From Pseudomonas chlororaphis (GTDB taxonomy: Bacteria; Pseudomonadota; Gammaproteobacteria; Pseudomonadales; Pseudomonadaceae), in assembly GCF_003731765.1 (NCBI RefSeq), contig NZ_MOAL01000006.1:1-64000 (forward strand): a stretch of DNA of 64,000 bases, written 5' to 3'. Of this stretch, positions 50,451 through 58,500 are shown one piece after another. The translations under genes were made by a program, and so were the position numbers. The stretch's first letter is position 1. Each line of letters starts with the position of its first letter. The notes under the pieces were generated by a model. It did no database searches and had not been told where the DNA came from. It saw nothing but the letters and a program-made list of their open reading frames with translations.

Positions 50451-51062
50451 TTAGCGACCGGTTGTTGATGGCGGGGCATCTTCACGGCGCAGCCCGCGCA
50501 GGAGCAGTTGCAGGCCGCCCAGGCTCTCATCGAGTTTTTGCGCCGGCTGCTCGGCATTGGCGATCCACAGCGCCGCCTCCACCAGGCTGCCGTTGATCAG
50601 GCGTGCCAGGGCCATGGGCGCTGCGGCTTCGACCACCTGCGCCTGCATCAATTGGCTGAGTAAGGCGCCCAGGGTCTCGATGCACTGTTCTTCTCCCGCC
50701 TTGCTGTCGGCGAGTACCGCCCGCGCATCCTGCAGCACGATGCGCTGGATTTCCGGCTCCAGCGCCATGTGCAGGTAGGCACGACAGCGTTGGCAGAAAG
50801 CCTCCCAGGGGTCCGCCACCTGGCTGGAAATCGCCATCAGGCGTTGGTCCATCTCGCCGTCGATCTGCGCCACCACCGCCGCCAGCAAGCCTTTCTTGTC
50901 ACCGAAATGGTGATAAAGCGCACCCCGCGTCAGGCCGGCTTCGGCCGTCAGGTCGTCCATCGAGGTGTGTGCGTAACCCAGGCTGCCAAAGGCCTGGCGC
51001 GCACTGGCCAGTAGCTTGGCACGGGTGGCTTCGATCATTTCGGCGCGAGGGCGTGAGCTCAT
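50451..51062 (-). CDS. TetR-family repressor of the adjacent MFS transporter
   Basis: A 203-residue TetR regulator; the DNA-binding domain spans about residues 8-55 (TRAKLLASARQAFGSLGYAHTSMDDLTAEAGLTRGALYHHFGDKKGLLAAV). It is divergent from an MFS gene at 51202, and two identical 17-bp palindromic operators in inverted orientation lie in the 139-bp gap, so it very probably represses both genes. The ligand is unknown. Confidence 0.9.
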   Translation of the reverse strand: MSSRPRAEMIEATRAKLLASARQAFGSLGYAHTSMDDLTAEAGLTRGALYHHFGDKKGLLAAVVAQIDGEMDQRLMAISSQVADPWEAFCQRCRAYLHMALEPEIQRIVLQDARAVLADSKAGEEQCIETLGALLSQLMQAQVVEAAAPMALARLINGSLVEAALWIANAEQPAQKLDESLGGLQLLLRGLRREDAPPSTTGR

Positions 51063-51093
51063 GGCGGGTTCTCATCAGGGCAGAGGTGAATTG

Positions 51094-51141
51094 ACATACG
51101 GCGCGTATGTTTGCATTATTTCTCACATACGCGCCGTATGT
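51094..51141. promoter_or_regulatory. Twin TetR operators
   Basis: ACATACGGCGCGTATGT (51094-51110) and its exact reverse complement (51125-51141) flank a 14-bp AT-rich spacer, with centres 31 bp apart (about three helical turns). Each is a near-perfect palindrome by itself (7-bp arms ACATACG/CGTATGT). They lie between the divergent TetR and MFS genes and so could block both promoters. Confidence 0.85.
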
Positions 51142-51201
51142 ATTTTTACTGCAACGGCTATTTATGGCAAGTTGCAGGCCCCCTGCCGAGGTTGAGACTT
51201 C

Positions 51202-52395
51202 ATGGTTAACCCTTATCGCGAGCTGTTCCGCGCCCCGGGCACTTGCGCCTTTGTCATCGCCGGGATGATCGCGCGCATGCCGATCTCCATGACCGGTATT
51301 GGCATCATCACCATGTTGTCCCAGCTCAAGGGCGGTTATGGCCTGGCCGGTGCCGTGGCGGCTACCTTCGCCCTGGCCACGGCGTTTTGCGCGCCCCAGG
51401 TCTCGCGCATGGTCGACCGCTTTGGCCAGGGCCGGGTGCTGCCATTGGCCGCCGGTGTCGGTGGCGGGGCGTTACTGGCCTTGCTGTTGTGCACCCGGTT
51501 GCAGGCACCCATTTGGACCTTGTTCCTGTTCGCCGCTCTGGCCGGCTGCATGCCGAGCATGTCGGCCATGGTCCGCGCACGCTGGACCGAGGTCTACCGC
51601 GGCCAGCCGCAATTGCAGACCGCCTACGCCCTGGAGTCGGTGCTCGATGAGCTGTGCTTTATCATCGGCCCGCCGCTGTCGGTGGGCCTGAGCGTCGGGT
51701 TCTTCCCCGAGGCAGGGCCCTTGGTCGCACTGCTCGCCCTGGCCATCGGCGTCACCGCCCTGGTGCTGCAACGCGCCACCGAACCGGCGGTGCATCCCCA
51801 TGAGCCGCAGCACCAGGGCTCAATCATTCGCTCGGTGGAACTGCGCCTATTGGTGTTGCTGATGGTCGCCATGGGCACCACCGCTGGTGTGGTGGATGTG
51901 GTCAGCGTGGCCTTCGCCCAACAGCAGGGCCAACCGGCGGCGGCGAGCATTGTGCTCTCGGTGTACGCCATCGGTTCATGCCTGGCTGGCATCGCCTTTG
52001 GTGCTTGGAAACCGAACATCCCGTTGCCCCGGCTGTTTATGTACGGCGGCATCGCCACCGCCGTCACCACCTTGCCGTTGCTGATCGTGAGCAACATCCT
52101 CGGCTTGTCCCTGGCAGTGTTCGTTGCCGGCCTGTTCTTCGCCCCGACCCTGATCGTGGCCATGGCCCTGGTGGAAAACATCGTGCCCCCGGCCAAACTC
52201 ACCGAAGGCCTGACCTGGCTGGTCACCGGCCTGAGCATCGGCGTGGCCATTGGCGCTGCCAGCTCCGGCTGGCTCGCCGACCACCATGGCGCCCGCAGCG
52301 GTTTCTGGGTGGCATTGGCGGCGGGCGCGGTGGTGCTGTGGACGGCCGTGCAAAGTTATCGACGCCTGAGCCGGCGCCCGGCGCAGCCCGACTAA
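51202..52395 (+). CDS. MFS transporter, 12 helices
   Basis: A 397-residue major facilitator with about twelve helices (AFVIAGMIARMPISMTGIGIITML; FFPEAGPLVALLALAIGVTALVL; IPLPRLFMYGGIATAVTTLPLLI). Sequence resembles drug or metabolite exporters of the YbjJ/Bcr type rather than a sugar permease. TetR control by the adjacent gene is expected. The stop codon TAA (52393-52395) is part of the PvdS-type box of the next gene, so the MFS gene abuts the iron-regulated block without necessarily belonging to it. Confidence 0.85.
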   Translation: MVNPYRELFRAPGTCAFVIAGMIARMPISMTGIGIITMLSQLKGGYGLAGAVAATFALATAFCAPQVSRMVDRFGQGRVLPLAAGVGGGALLALLLCTRLQAPIWTLFLFAALAGCMPSMSAMVRARWTEVYRGQPQLQTAYALESVLDELCFIIGPPLSVGLSVGFFPEAGPLVALLALAIGVTALVLQRATEPAVHPHEPQHQGSIIRSVELRLLVLLMVAMGTTAGVVDVVSVAFAQQQGQPAAASIVLSVYAIGSCLAGIAFGAWKPNIPLPRLFMYGGIATAVTTLPLLIVSNILGLSLAVFVAGLFFAPTLIVAMALVENIVPPAKLTEGLTWLVTGLSIGVAIGAASSGWLADHHGARSGFWVALAAGAVVLWTAVQSYRRLSRRPAQPD

Positions 52396-52416
52396 TTTGC
52401 ATCGGTCGCAATCCGT
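52393..52416 (+). promoter_or_regulatory. PvdS-type iron-starvation promoter of the thioesterase gene
   Basis: TAATT (52393-52397), 16 bases, then CGT (52414-52416). The PvdS/IS-box consensus is TAAAT-N16/17-CGT, so this is one mismatch with exact spacing. It lies 34 bp before the GTG start at 52450 and overlaps the MFS stop codon. Confidence 0.65.
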
Positions 52417-52449
52417 TCTCCATACACATAACTGATTGAGGTAAGTGCA

Positions 52450-53190
52450 GTGACCCAACTGACACTTCTTTGCCTGCCCTATTCCGGGGCCAGCGCCATG
52501 GTCTACAGCCGCTGGCGGCGCAAGCTGCCCGAGTGGCTGAAATTGCAACCGGTGGAACTGCCCGGGCGCGGTGCGCGTTTTGGCGAGCCGTTGCAGACCG
52601 ATATCCGCGCCCTGGCCCGGCAACTGGCCGCCGAACACGCCCCCGCGCTACGCGGGCCCTACGCCTTGTTCGGCCATAGCCTGGGGGCCTTGCTGGCCTG
52701 TGAAATGGCCCATGCCCTGCGCCAACTGGGCCAGCACGAGCCGGTGGCACTGTTCGCTTCCGGCACCGCCGCTCCGAGCATGCGCAGCGAATACGACCGC
52801 GACCTGGCCGAACCCAAGACCGACGCCGAGTTGATCGAACAACTGCGCACCCTCAACGGCACCTCGGAAGAGATCTTGGCCAACCAGGAACTCATGAGCA
52901 TGACCCTGCCCGTACTGCGCGCCGACTTCCTCCTGTGCGGTGGCTTCCGCCCGGCGCAACGCGCCCCGCTGAATTGCCCGGTGCACGTGTTGGGAGGCAA
53001 GGCCGACCGCGCCACCACCGAGCAACTGATCGCCTGGAGCCAGGAAACCCGCGGCAGCTTCTCCGTGGACATGCTGGCCGGCGGGCACTTCTTTATCCAT
53101 GAGCACGAAGCCAAGGTGCTGCGCATGCTCAAGGATCATCTGGAGCCTCATCGGCGGCGGCATGCCCAGCGGGTGGTCCTGGCCGGTTGA
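52450..53190 (+). CDS. Type II thioesterase of the siderophore peptide synthetase
   Basis: A 246-residue alpha/beta-hydrolase thioesterase of the RifR/GrsT type: LPYSGASAMVYSRWRRKLP, nucleophile Ser in ALFGHSLGALLACE, Asp in VLGGKADRAT and His in AGGHFFIHEH. Type II thioesterases clear wrongly loaded carrier proteins during NRPS synthesis. A PvdS-type box precedes it and a terminator follows, tying it to pyoverdine production. PvdG and PA2411-type proteins are the two Pseudomonas pyoverdine thioesterases; which one this is cannot be decided, so no symbol is given. The start is GTG with GAGGTAAG upstream. Confidence 0.88.
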   Translation: MTQLTLLCLPYSGASAMVYSRWRRKLPEWLKLQPVELPGRGARFGEPLQTDIRALARQLAAEHAPALRGPYALFGHSLGALLACEMAHALRQLGQHEPVALFASGTAAPSMRSEYDRDLAEPKTDAELIEQLRTLNGTSEEILANQELMSMTLPVLRADFLLCGGFRPAQRAPLNCPVHVLGGKADRATTEQLIAWSQETRGSFSVDMLAGGHFFIHEHEAKVLRMLKDHLEPHRRRHAQRVVLAG

Positions 53191-53213
53191 TCCGCTTCAT
53201 CCGTCAAACCTGG

Positions 53214-53240
53214 ACCCAACGCTTGGCGTTGGGTTTTTTT
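53214..53240 (+). terminator. Rho-independent terminator after the thioesterase gene
   Basis: ACCCAACGC (53214-53222), loop TTG, GCGTTGGGT (53226-53234), then TTTTTT to 53240. The T-tract is on the plus strand, so it mainly ends thioesterase transcription. Confidence 0.9.
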
Positions 53241-53247
53241 ATGGGTT

Positions 53248-54399
53248 TTACCAGCCCCGGCCTGAGTTGACCCAGAAGTTCACCGACAATGAAGTGGAGA
53301 CAGATTCGACCTGATGGAACCAGCCTTCGGGGAGGAACAGTAGGTCGCCCGCTTCCAGGGTGACACGCAGGAATGTCACGTCCTGGGCGGCGGGGAAGCG
53401 ACCGTAATCCGGAGCATCGGGGTTGAAGTCGCAACCATCCAGGCCACCTTGTGGCGCGGTGGACCAAGTACCGAGGGCCGGGCGATGGTGCGGCGCTGCG
53501 AGGATGAACGACTTCTGCCCCCAGACTTGGGCGAACAGGTTGTCGGTGTCGTCGCGGTGCAACGGTGTCAGGGTGCCTTTGGGGCCAATCCAGATGCGCG
53601 GCGCAATAAACAGCGAGGGCTCGAAGTAGTCCGGGTAGCGAATCTGCTCCAACAACTGCGTCGGTAGAATGTTGTTGCCCATGTACGCCGGCGGCTGGCC
53701 ATCGGCGCCCTTGGTGGCGGGGGCATCCAGTGAGGCTACGAAATCGCTCATGGAGGTGGAGCGGAAGTCGCGCTCGGTGGAGAAAGTCTTTTGCGCATAG
53801 TCGCCGTGGCGGGTGATGCCTTGCAGCTCGGCGAAGTGCACCAGGGATTCTTCGCGACTCATATTGAACAGCGGCCAGTCGCCCAGAGCATTGCTGATCA
53901 CCAAAGGAATGCCTTGGGGCAAATAGTCACGGCGAAAACGGGCGACGGATACCTCGTCGCGCGAGTGGCGCTCGACCTGGCGCAACACCGGCTGCCGGGC
54001 GGACAGGGCTTCGCTGTGGCGCGCCGGAGTTGGATAGCGCTGGTTCATGTCTACCTTGGCCGCAGGGGCTGCGCCATGCCGAGCACTGTCGATAATCTGC
54101 GGGAGCAGGGTGGCCAACCCCATGTTGCCGTCGATTTTCAAGCGTCCGCTGGCGAACAGCTCTTCGATATTGGCGGCGCCTCCCATGATTCCAAGAAAGT
54201 CCGCCATGGCGATGCTGATGGTCACATCCGGTTGCGGATGGCGGCCCGGTTCAATTGTGCTGTGCTCGGTAATCGCACAATGGAAGGTTTGGTCTGGGGC
54301 GAAGACGAACTGGAATACGCCTTCGATGCCAACCGAGCCGGCATTGGCGAAGAGTTTTGACAGGATGCTCTGCAGGTCCACGGCGTTCCCTCTAGTCAT
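53248..54399 (-). CDS. SCP2-JmjC fusion: putative Fe(II)/2-oxoglutarate hydroxylase in the pyoverdine regulon
   Basis: A 383-residue protein. Residues about 1-115 look like an SCP2 sterol-carrier-like domain (PQPDVTISIAMADFLGIMGGAANIEELFASGRLKIDGN). The rest is a cupin-8/JmjC-like hydroxylase with the metal triad H281-R-D283 (LHRDDTDN) and H362 (GWFHQV), and the motif RIWIGPKGTLTPLHRDD, as in asparaginyl/aspartyl hydroxylases. It is the second gene after the siderophore-interacting flavoprotein (38-bp gap) and both are driven by a perfect PvdS-type box. I infer a tailoring hydroxylase, for example beta-hydroxylation of Asp or His residues found in some pyoverdines. The SCP2 part might bind the acylated precursor. 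Function is unproven. Confidence 0.72.
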   Translation of the reverse strand: MTRGNAVDLQSILSKLFANAGSVGIEGVFQFVFAPDQTFHCAITEHSTIEPGRHPQPDVTISIAMADFLGIMGGAANIEELFASGRLKIDGNMGLATLLPQIIDSARHGAAPAAKVDMNQRYPTPARHSEALSARQPVLRQVERHSRDEVSVARFRRDYLPQGIPLVISNALGDWPLFNMSREESLVHFAELQGITRHGDYAQKTFSTERDFRSTSMSDFVASLDAPATKGADGQPPAYMGNNILPTQLLEQIRYPDYFEPSLFIAPRIWIGPKGTLTPLHRDDTDNLFAQVWGQKSFILAAPHHRPALGTWSTAPQGGLDGCDFNPDAPDYGRFPAAQDVTFLRVTLEAGDLLFLPEGWFHQVESVSTSLSVNFWVNSGRGW

Positions 54400-54437
54400 G
54401 TGGGTATGGGCAAAACGGGTAAGGCGCGATGGGGTGC

Positions 54438-55409
54438 TCAGTCGAGGGCGCTGCCCAGGCGCCAGTAGCCCATCAGTGTCAAGTTGCGGCGCTCCAGGCC
54501 GCGCTCATTGACCAGGTGTTTACGGATACTCAGCACTGTGGCCGACTCTCCGGCTACCCAGGCATAGAAGCGATTGTCCGCCGGGTTGGCGGATTCCCAT
54601 GGACGCTGGCTATCAATCGTCGAGCGCTCCCGAAACGTGGCTACCAAGTCCTTGGGAGGCGTTGCCGGTAGTTCTGCCAGTTCCCTGGCAGCGAGCAGCA
54701 GTGCCTCGCCATGCTGGGCGCCCAGCACTTCCCGGGGCAGCCAGTTGAGCTGGGTTCCCGGGTGGCAGCGCAGGGTGATGCAGTCGGCTTCCTTGGGGAC
54801 TTCGATAAATACCTGTACTTGGGGCGGTTCCGGGAGTTCCTGAAGCTCTTCGAGAATGCCGGCAATGGCCGGCAATGCTGTTTCATCGCCCATCAGCAGG
54901 ATCTTGCGGATACCCGCCGGTGGTCGCCATTCGTAGCCACCGGGGTCGCCGCTGAAGGCCTTATTGGGTACCACCATCTGTAGGCTGTCACCAATCTGGG
55001 CCTGGGTGGCCCAGCTCGATGCCGGACCGTTGATGCCGTGGAGCACGAACTCCACTTCCAGTTCCAGAGGCTCTACACGCAAGGCACGAATGGTGTAGGT
55101 GCGCATGGGCGGCTGTTGCCGGGGCGGTAATTGACGTCGGGCTGCCTGCCAGTCACCTTCATTGGGCAGCGCCGAAGGGCTGCCGTCCGCGCCGGGAAAC
55201 AGCAGCTTGATACGTTGGTCCGGGGCCAGTGTGCGGACGTGGGCCAGGTCCTCTCCGCCGAACACCAGGCGTACCAGGGAGGGACTCAAGTCGATGCGCT
55301 GCTGAAGTTGGACATTGACCAAGCGATAGGCGCGCGGGCTGTCGTTGGCGCCGACCAGCTTGCGCAAGCCGTTTGCCAGGGAGTTGGCCAGAGAAAGGGC
55401 AGGGGACAT
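54438..55409 (-). CDS. Siderophore-interacting flavoprotein (SIP family)
   Basis: A 323-residue NAD(P)H-dependent FAD oxidoreductase of the SIP family, which reduces ferric siderophore complexes in the cytoplasm to release iron. The FAD motif PPMRTYTIRALRVEPLELEVEFVLHG and the C-terminal SIP domain (KILLMGDETALPAIAGILEEL; YAWVAGESATVLSIRKHLV) are present. The ATG at 55409 has AAGG upstream; a GTG at 55415 is too close to it. It is divergent from the NRPS gene and preceded by a perfect PvdS box. SIP reductases are unusual next to pyoverdine synthetases, since pyoverdine iron is normally released in the periplasm by FpvG-type proteins. Confidence 0.88.
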   Translation of the reverse strand: MSPALSLANSLANGLRKLVGANDSPRAYRLVNVQLQQRIDLSPSLVRLVFGGEDLAHVRTLAPDQRIKLLFPGADGSPSALPNEGDWQAARRQLPPRQQPPMRTYTIRALRVEPLELEVEFVLHGINGPASSWATQAQIGDSLQMVVPNKAFSGDPGGYEWRPPAGIRKILLMGDETALPAIAGILEELQELPEPPQVQVFIEVPKEADCITLRCHPGTQLNWLPREVLGAQHGEALLLAARELAELPATPPKDLVATFRERSTIDSQRPWESANPADNRFYAWVAGESATVLSIRKHLVNERGLERRNLTLMGYWRLGSALD

Positions 55410-55447
55410 AAGCACCGCCTTGTAAGCAAAGTGAAGGTCTTACTTTG

Positions 55448-55471
55448 ACGAGCCGAGTGCCGGGGAATTTA
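55448..55471 (-). promoter_or_regulatory. Perfect PvdS iron-starvation box for the SIP-JmjC operon
   Basis: On the minus strand TAAAT (55471-55467), exactly 16 bases, then CGT (55450-55448). This is the full PvdS consensus. The start codon of the flavoprotein gene follows about 39 bp downstream. Confidence 0.8.
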
Positions 55472-55506
55472 GCCGCGCGGCGGGGCCTCGTGGCGGCGTG
55501 CAGGGT

Positions 55507-55530
55507 TAATTTTTCCTACAGCCCATCCGT
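55507..55530 (+). promoter_or_regulatory. PvdS-type box of the NRPS gene
   Basis: TAATT (55507-55511), 16 bases, CGT (55528-55530): one mismatch from TAAAT-N16-CGT with exact spacing. The NRPS start codon follows 56 bp downstream. It is divergent to the perfect box at 55448-55471. Confidence 0.7.
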
Positions 55531-55585
55531 TCCGTAGGGATAGCCGAGCCAAAGCTCGATACCCAACACGTACGGATGAAGCCAG

Positions 55586-58500
55586 ATGAATGCTGAGAAG
55601 TCCCTGAAACTTGCCCGCCGCTTTATCGAGCTGCCCCTTGAGAAGCGGCGCTTGTTTCTCGACGGTCTGCGGGCGGAAAACATCGACTTTTCCTTGTTTC
55701 CGATTCCCTCGGGGGTCGCTGCTGAGGACCGTCAGGCCTTGTCCTATGCTCAGCAGCGCATGTGGGTTCTTTGGCAATTGGACCCTGCCAGTGGCGCCTA
55801 TAACTTGCCCGGCGCGGTGCGCCTTCGAGGCGCCCTTGATCGCTCGGCCCTGGAACGGGCTTTCACCAGTCTGATTGAGCGCCACGAGACGTTGCGCACG
55901 GTGTTCAAGCGTCGGGCTGACGAGCGCCTGGAGCAAGTGCCGGCAGAGTGGGTGGTGCCTGTGGATCTTGAGGATTTCAGCGTCCTGGTCGCCGCAGAAC
56001 GTGAGCAGGCAGTGGCCGCTGAGGCCCAGCGCCAGTCGCTGTTGCCCTTCGACCTGGAAAACGGCCCGCTGCTGCGGGTCAAGCTGCTCAAGCTCGACGA
56101 GCACGAACATGTGTTGCTCTTGACCCTGCACCACATCGTTTCCGATGGCTGGTCGATGAATGTCTTGATTGACGAATTCATTCGCTGTTACGACGCCCAT
56201 GAACAAGGGCTGGCGCCGCAGTTGGCGGAGCTGCCCATCCAGTACAGCGACTATGCCTTGTGGCAGCGGCGCTGGCTGGAAGCCGGAGAGCAGGAGCGCC
56301 AACTGGCTTATTGGCTGGAGCAGTTGGGGGACGAGCATCCGGTGCTGGAATTGCTTACCGATCATCCGCGTCCGGCGTTGCCCAGCTATCGAGGCACGCG
56401 CTATGAGTTCGCCGTGGCGCCGCAGTTGGCGGAACAGTTGCGCGGCCTGGCACAGCGTCATCAAGTGACCTTGTTCATGGTGTTGCTGGGGGCTTTCAAT
56501 ATCCTCCTGCATCGTTACACCGGGCAGACCGACCTGCGGGTCGGGGTGCCCATCGCCAACCGTAACCGCCGCGAAGTGGAGGGCTTGATCGGCTTTTTCG
56601 TCAACACCCAAGTGCTACGCACTCGGCTGGCCGGGCAGCAATCGGTCGCGCAGTTACTGCAGCAGGTCAAGGAAACCGCCTTGGGTGCCCAGGCCCATCA
56701 GGAACTGCCCTTTGAGCGTCTGGTCGAGGCGCTGAAGCTGGAACGCAGCCTCAGTCATACGCCGTTGTTCCAGGTGATGTACAACCACCAGCCTCAGGTA
56801 GCGGATATCCAAGGCCTGAGCAGCGCCTCGGGCCTTGAGTTGGGACTGATTCATTGGCAGGGCCGTACCACCCAGTTTGACTTGAGCCTGGACACCTATG
56901 AGCAAGGTGGCCGCCTGCAGGCCGCCCTGACCTATGCCAGTGATCTGTTTGAGGCCGCCACCATCGAGCGCATGGCCGAACACTGGACTCAGCTGTTGCA
57001 TGCCATGGTTCAGGACCCTCAGCAACGTATCGGTGAACTGGCGATGCTTTCGGCCGAAGAGCGGCAGGTGCTGGTGCACGATTGGAATGCCACGGCGCAG
57101 GTTTACCCCACCGAGCGTTGCCTGCACGAGCTGATTGCCGAGCAGGTCCGTCGCAGCCCCGACGCTCCGGCCCTGGCTTTCGGCGCCCGGCAGTTGAGTT
57201 ATGCACAACTGGATGCCCAGGCCAATCAATGGGCTCATTGGTTGCGCGAGCGCGGTGTAGGCCCCGACGTCTTGGTGGGAATCGCCGCCGAGCGTTCGCT
57301 GGAGATGGTGATTGGCTTGCTGGCGATCCTCAAGGCCGGTGGCGCCTACCTGCCTCTGGACCCGGAATACCCTCGGGAACGCCTGGCCTACATGATTGAA
57401 GACAGTGGCATCCACCTGCTCCTGACCCAGCAGGCGTTGTTGGCCCAACTGCCCGTGGACGGTTTGCAGGTACAGGTTCTGGACCAGGCCGACGGCTGGT
57501 TGCAAGGCTATAGCGAACAGGCCCCGCAGGTAGCGGTGGACAGTCAGCATCTGGCTTATGTGATTTACACCTCTGGTTCCACCGGCAAGCCCAAGGGGGC
57601 GGGCAACAGTCATGGAGCGCTGGTAAACCGCTTGTGCTGGATGCAGCAGGCCTATGGCCTGGAGGCCAGCGACAGCGTGTTACAGAAGACCCCTTTCAGT
57701 TTTGACGTGTCGGTCTGGGAGTTTTTCTGGCCCTTGCTCAGCGGTGCGCGGCTGGTGATGGCTGCCCCAGGTGAGCACCGGGATCCGGCACTGCTTATCG
57801 ACACCATCGTGGCCGAGGGCATCAGCACCTTGCACTTCGTGCCGTCCATGCTCCAGGCCTTTATCCATCAACCCGGAGTCGAAGCCTGCCGTAGCCTCAA
57901 GCGCATTGTCTGCAGTGGCGAAGCGTTGCCATTGGATGCTCAACAGCAGGTATTCGCCAAGCTGCCGGAGGCCGGGCTGTTCAACCTGTACGGGCCGACG
58001 GAAGCCGCTATCGACGTGACCCATTGGACCTGCGTCGATGAAGGGCGTGAAGCGGTGCCCATTGGACGGCCCATCGCCAACCTGCGCATGCATGTGTTGG
58101 ATGCCGAACTGCAGCCGGTGCCGGCTGGAGTGGCGGGTGAGTTGTACCTGGGGGGCGCCGGCCTGGCGCGCAGCTATCACCGGCGTCCGGCCTTGAGCGC
58201 CGAGCGTTTTGTACCGTGCCCGTTCCATTCGGGGCAGCGCCTGTACCGCACCGGTGATCGGGTGCGCCAGCGTCGTGATGGGGTCATCGACTACCTGGGC
58301 CGCCTCGACCATCAGGTCAAACTGCGTGGTCTGCGCATTGAGCTGGGGGAAATTGAAGCGCGGCTGTTGCAACATTCGTTGGTGCGCGAAGCCGTGGTCC
58401 TGGTTCAGGACGGCAAGTCACTGGTGGCCTACCTGGTGCTGCAAGACGGTGAGAAGCCTGAAGACTGGAGTTCCCAACTCAAAGCCTGGCTGTTGGTCAG

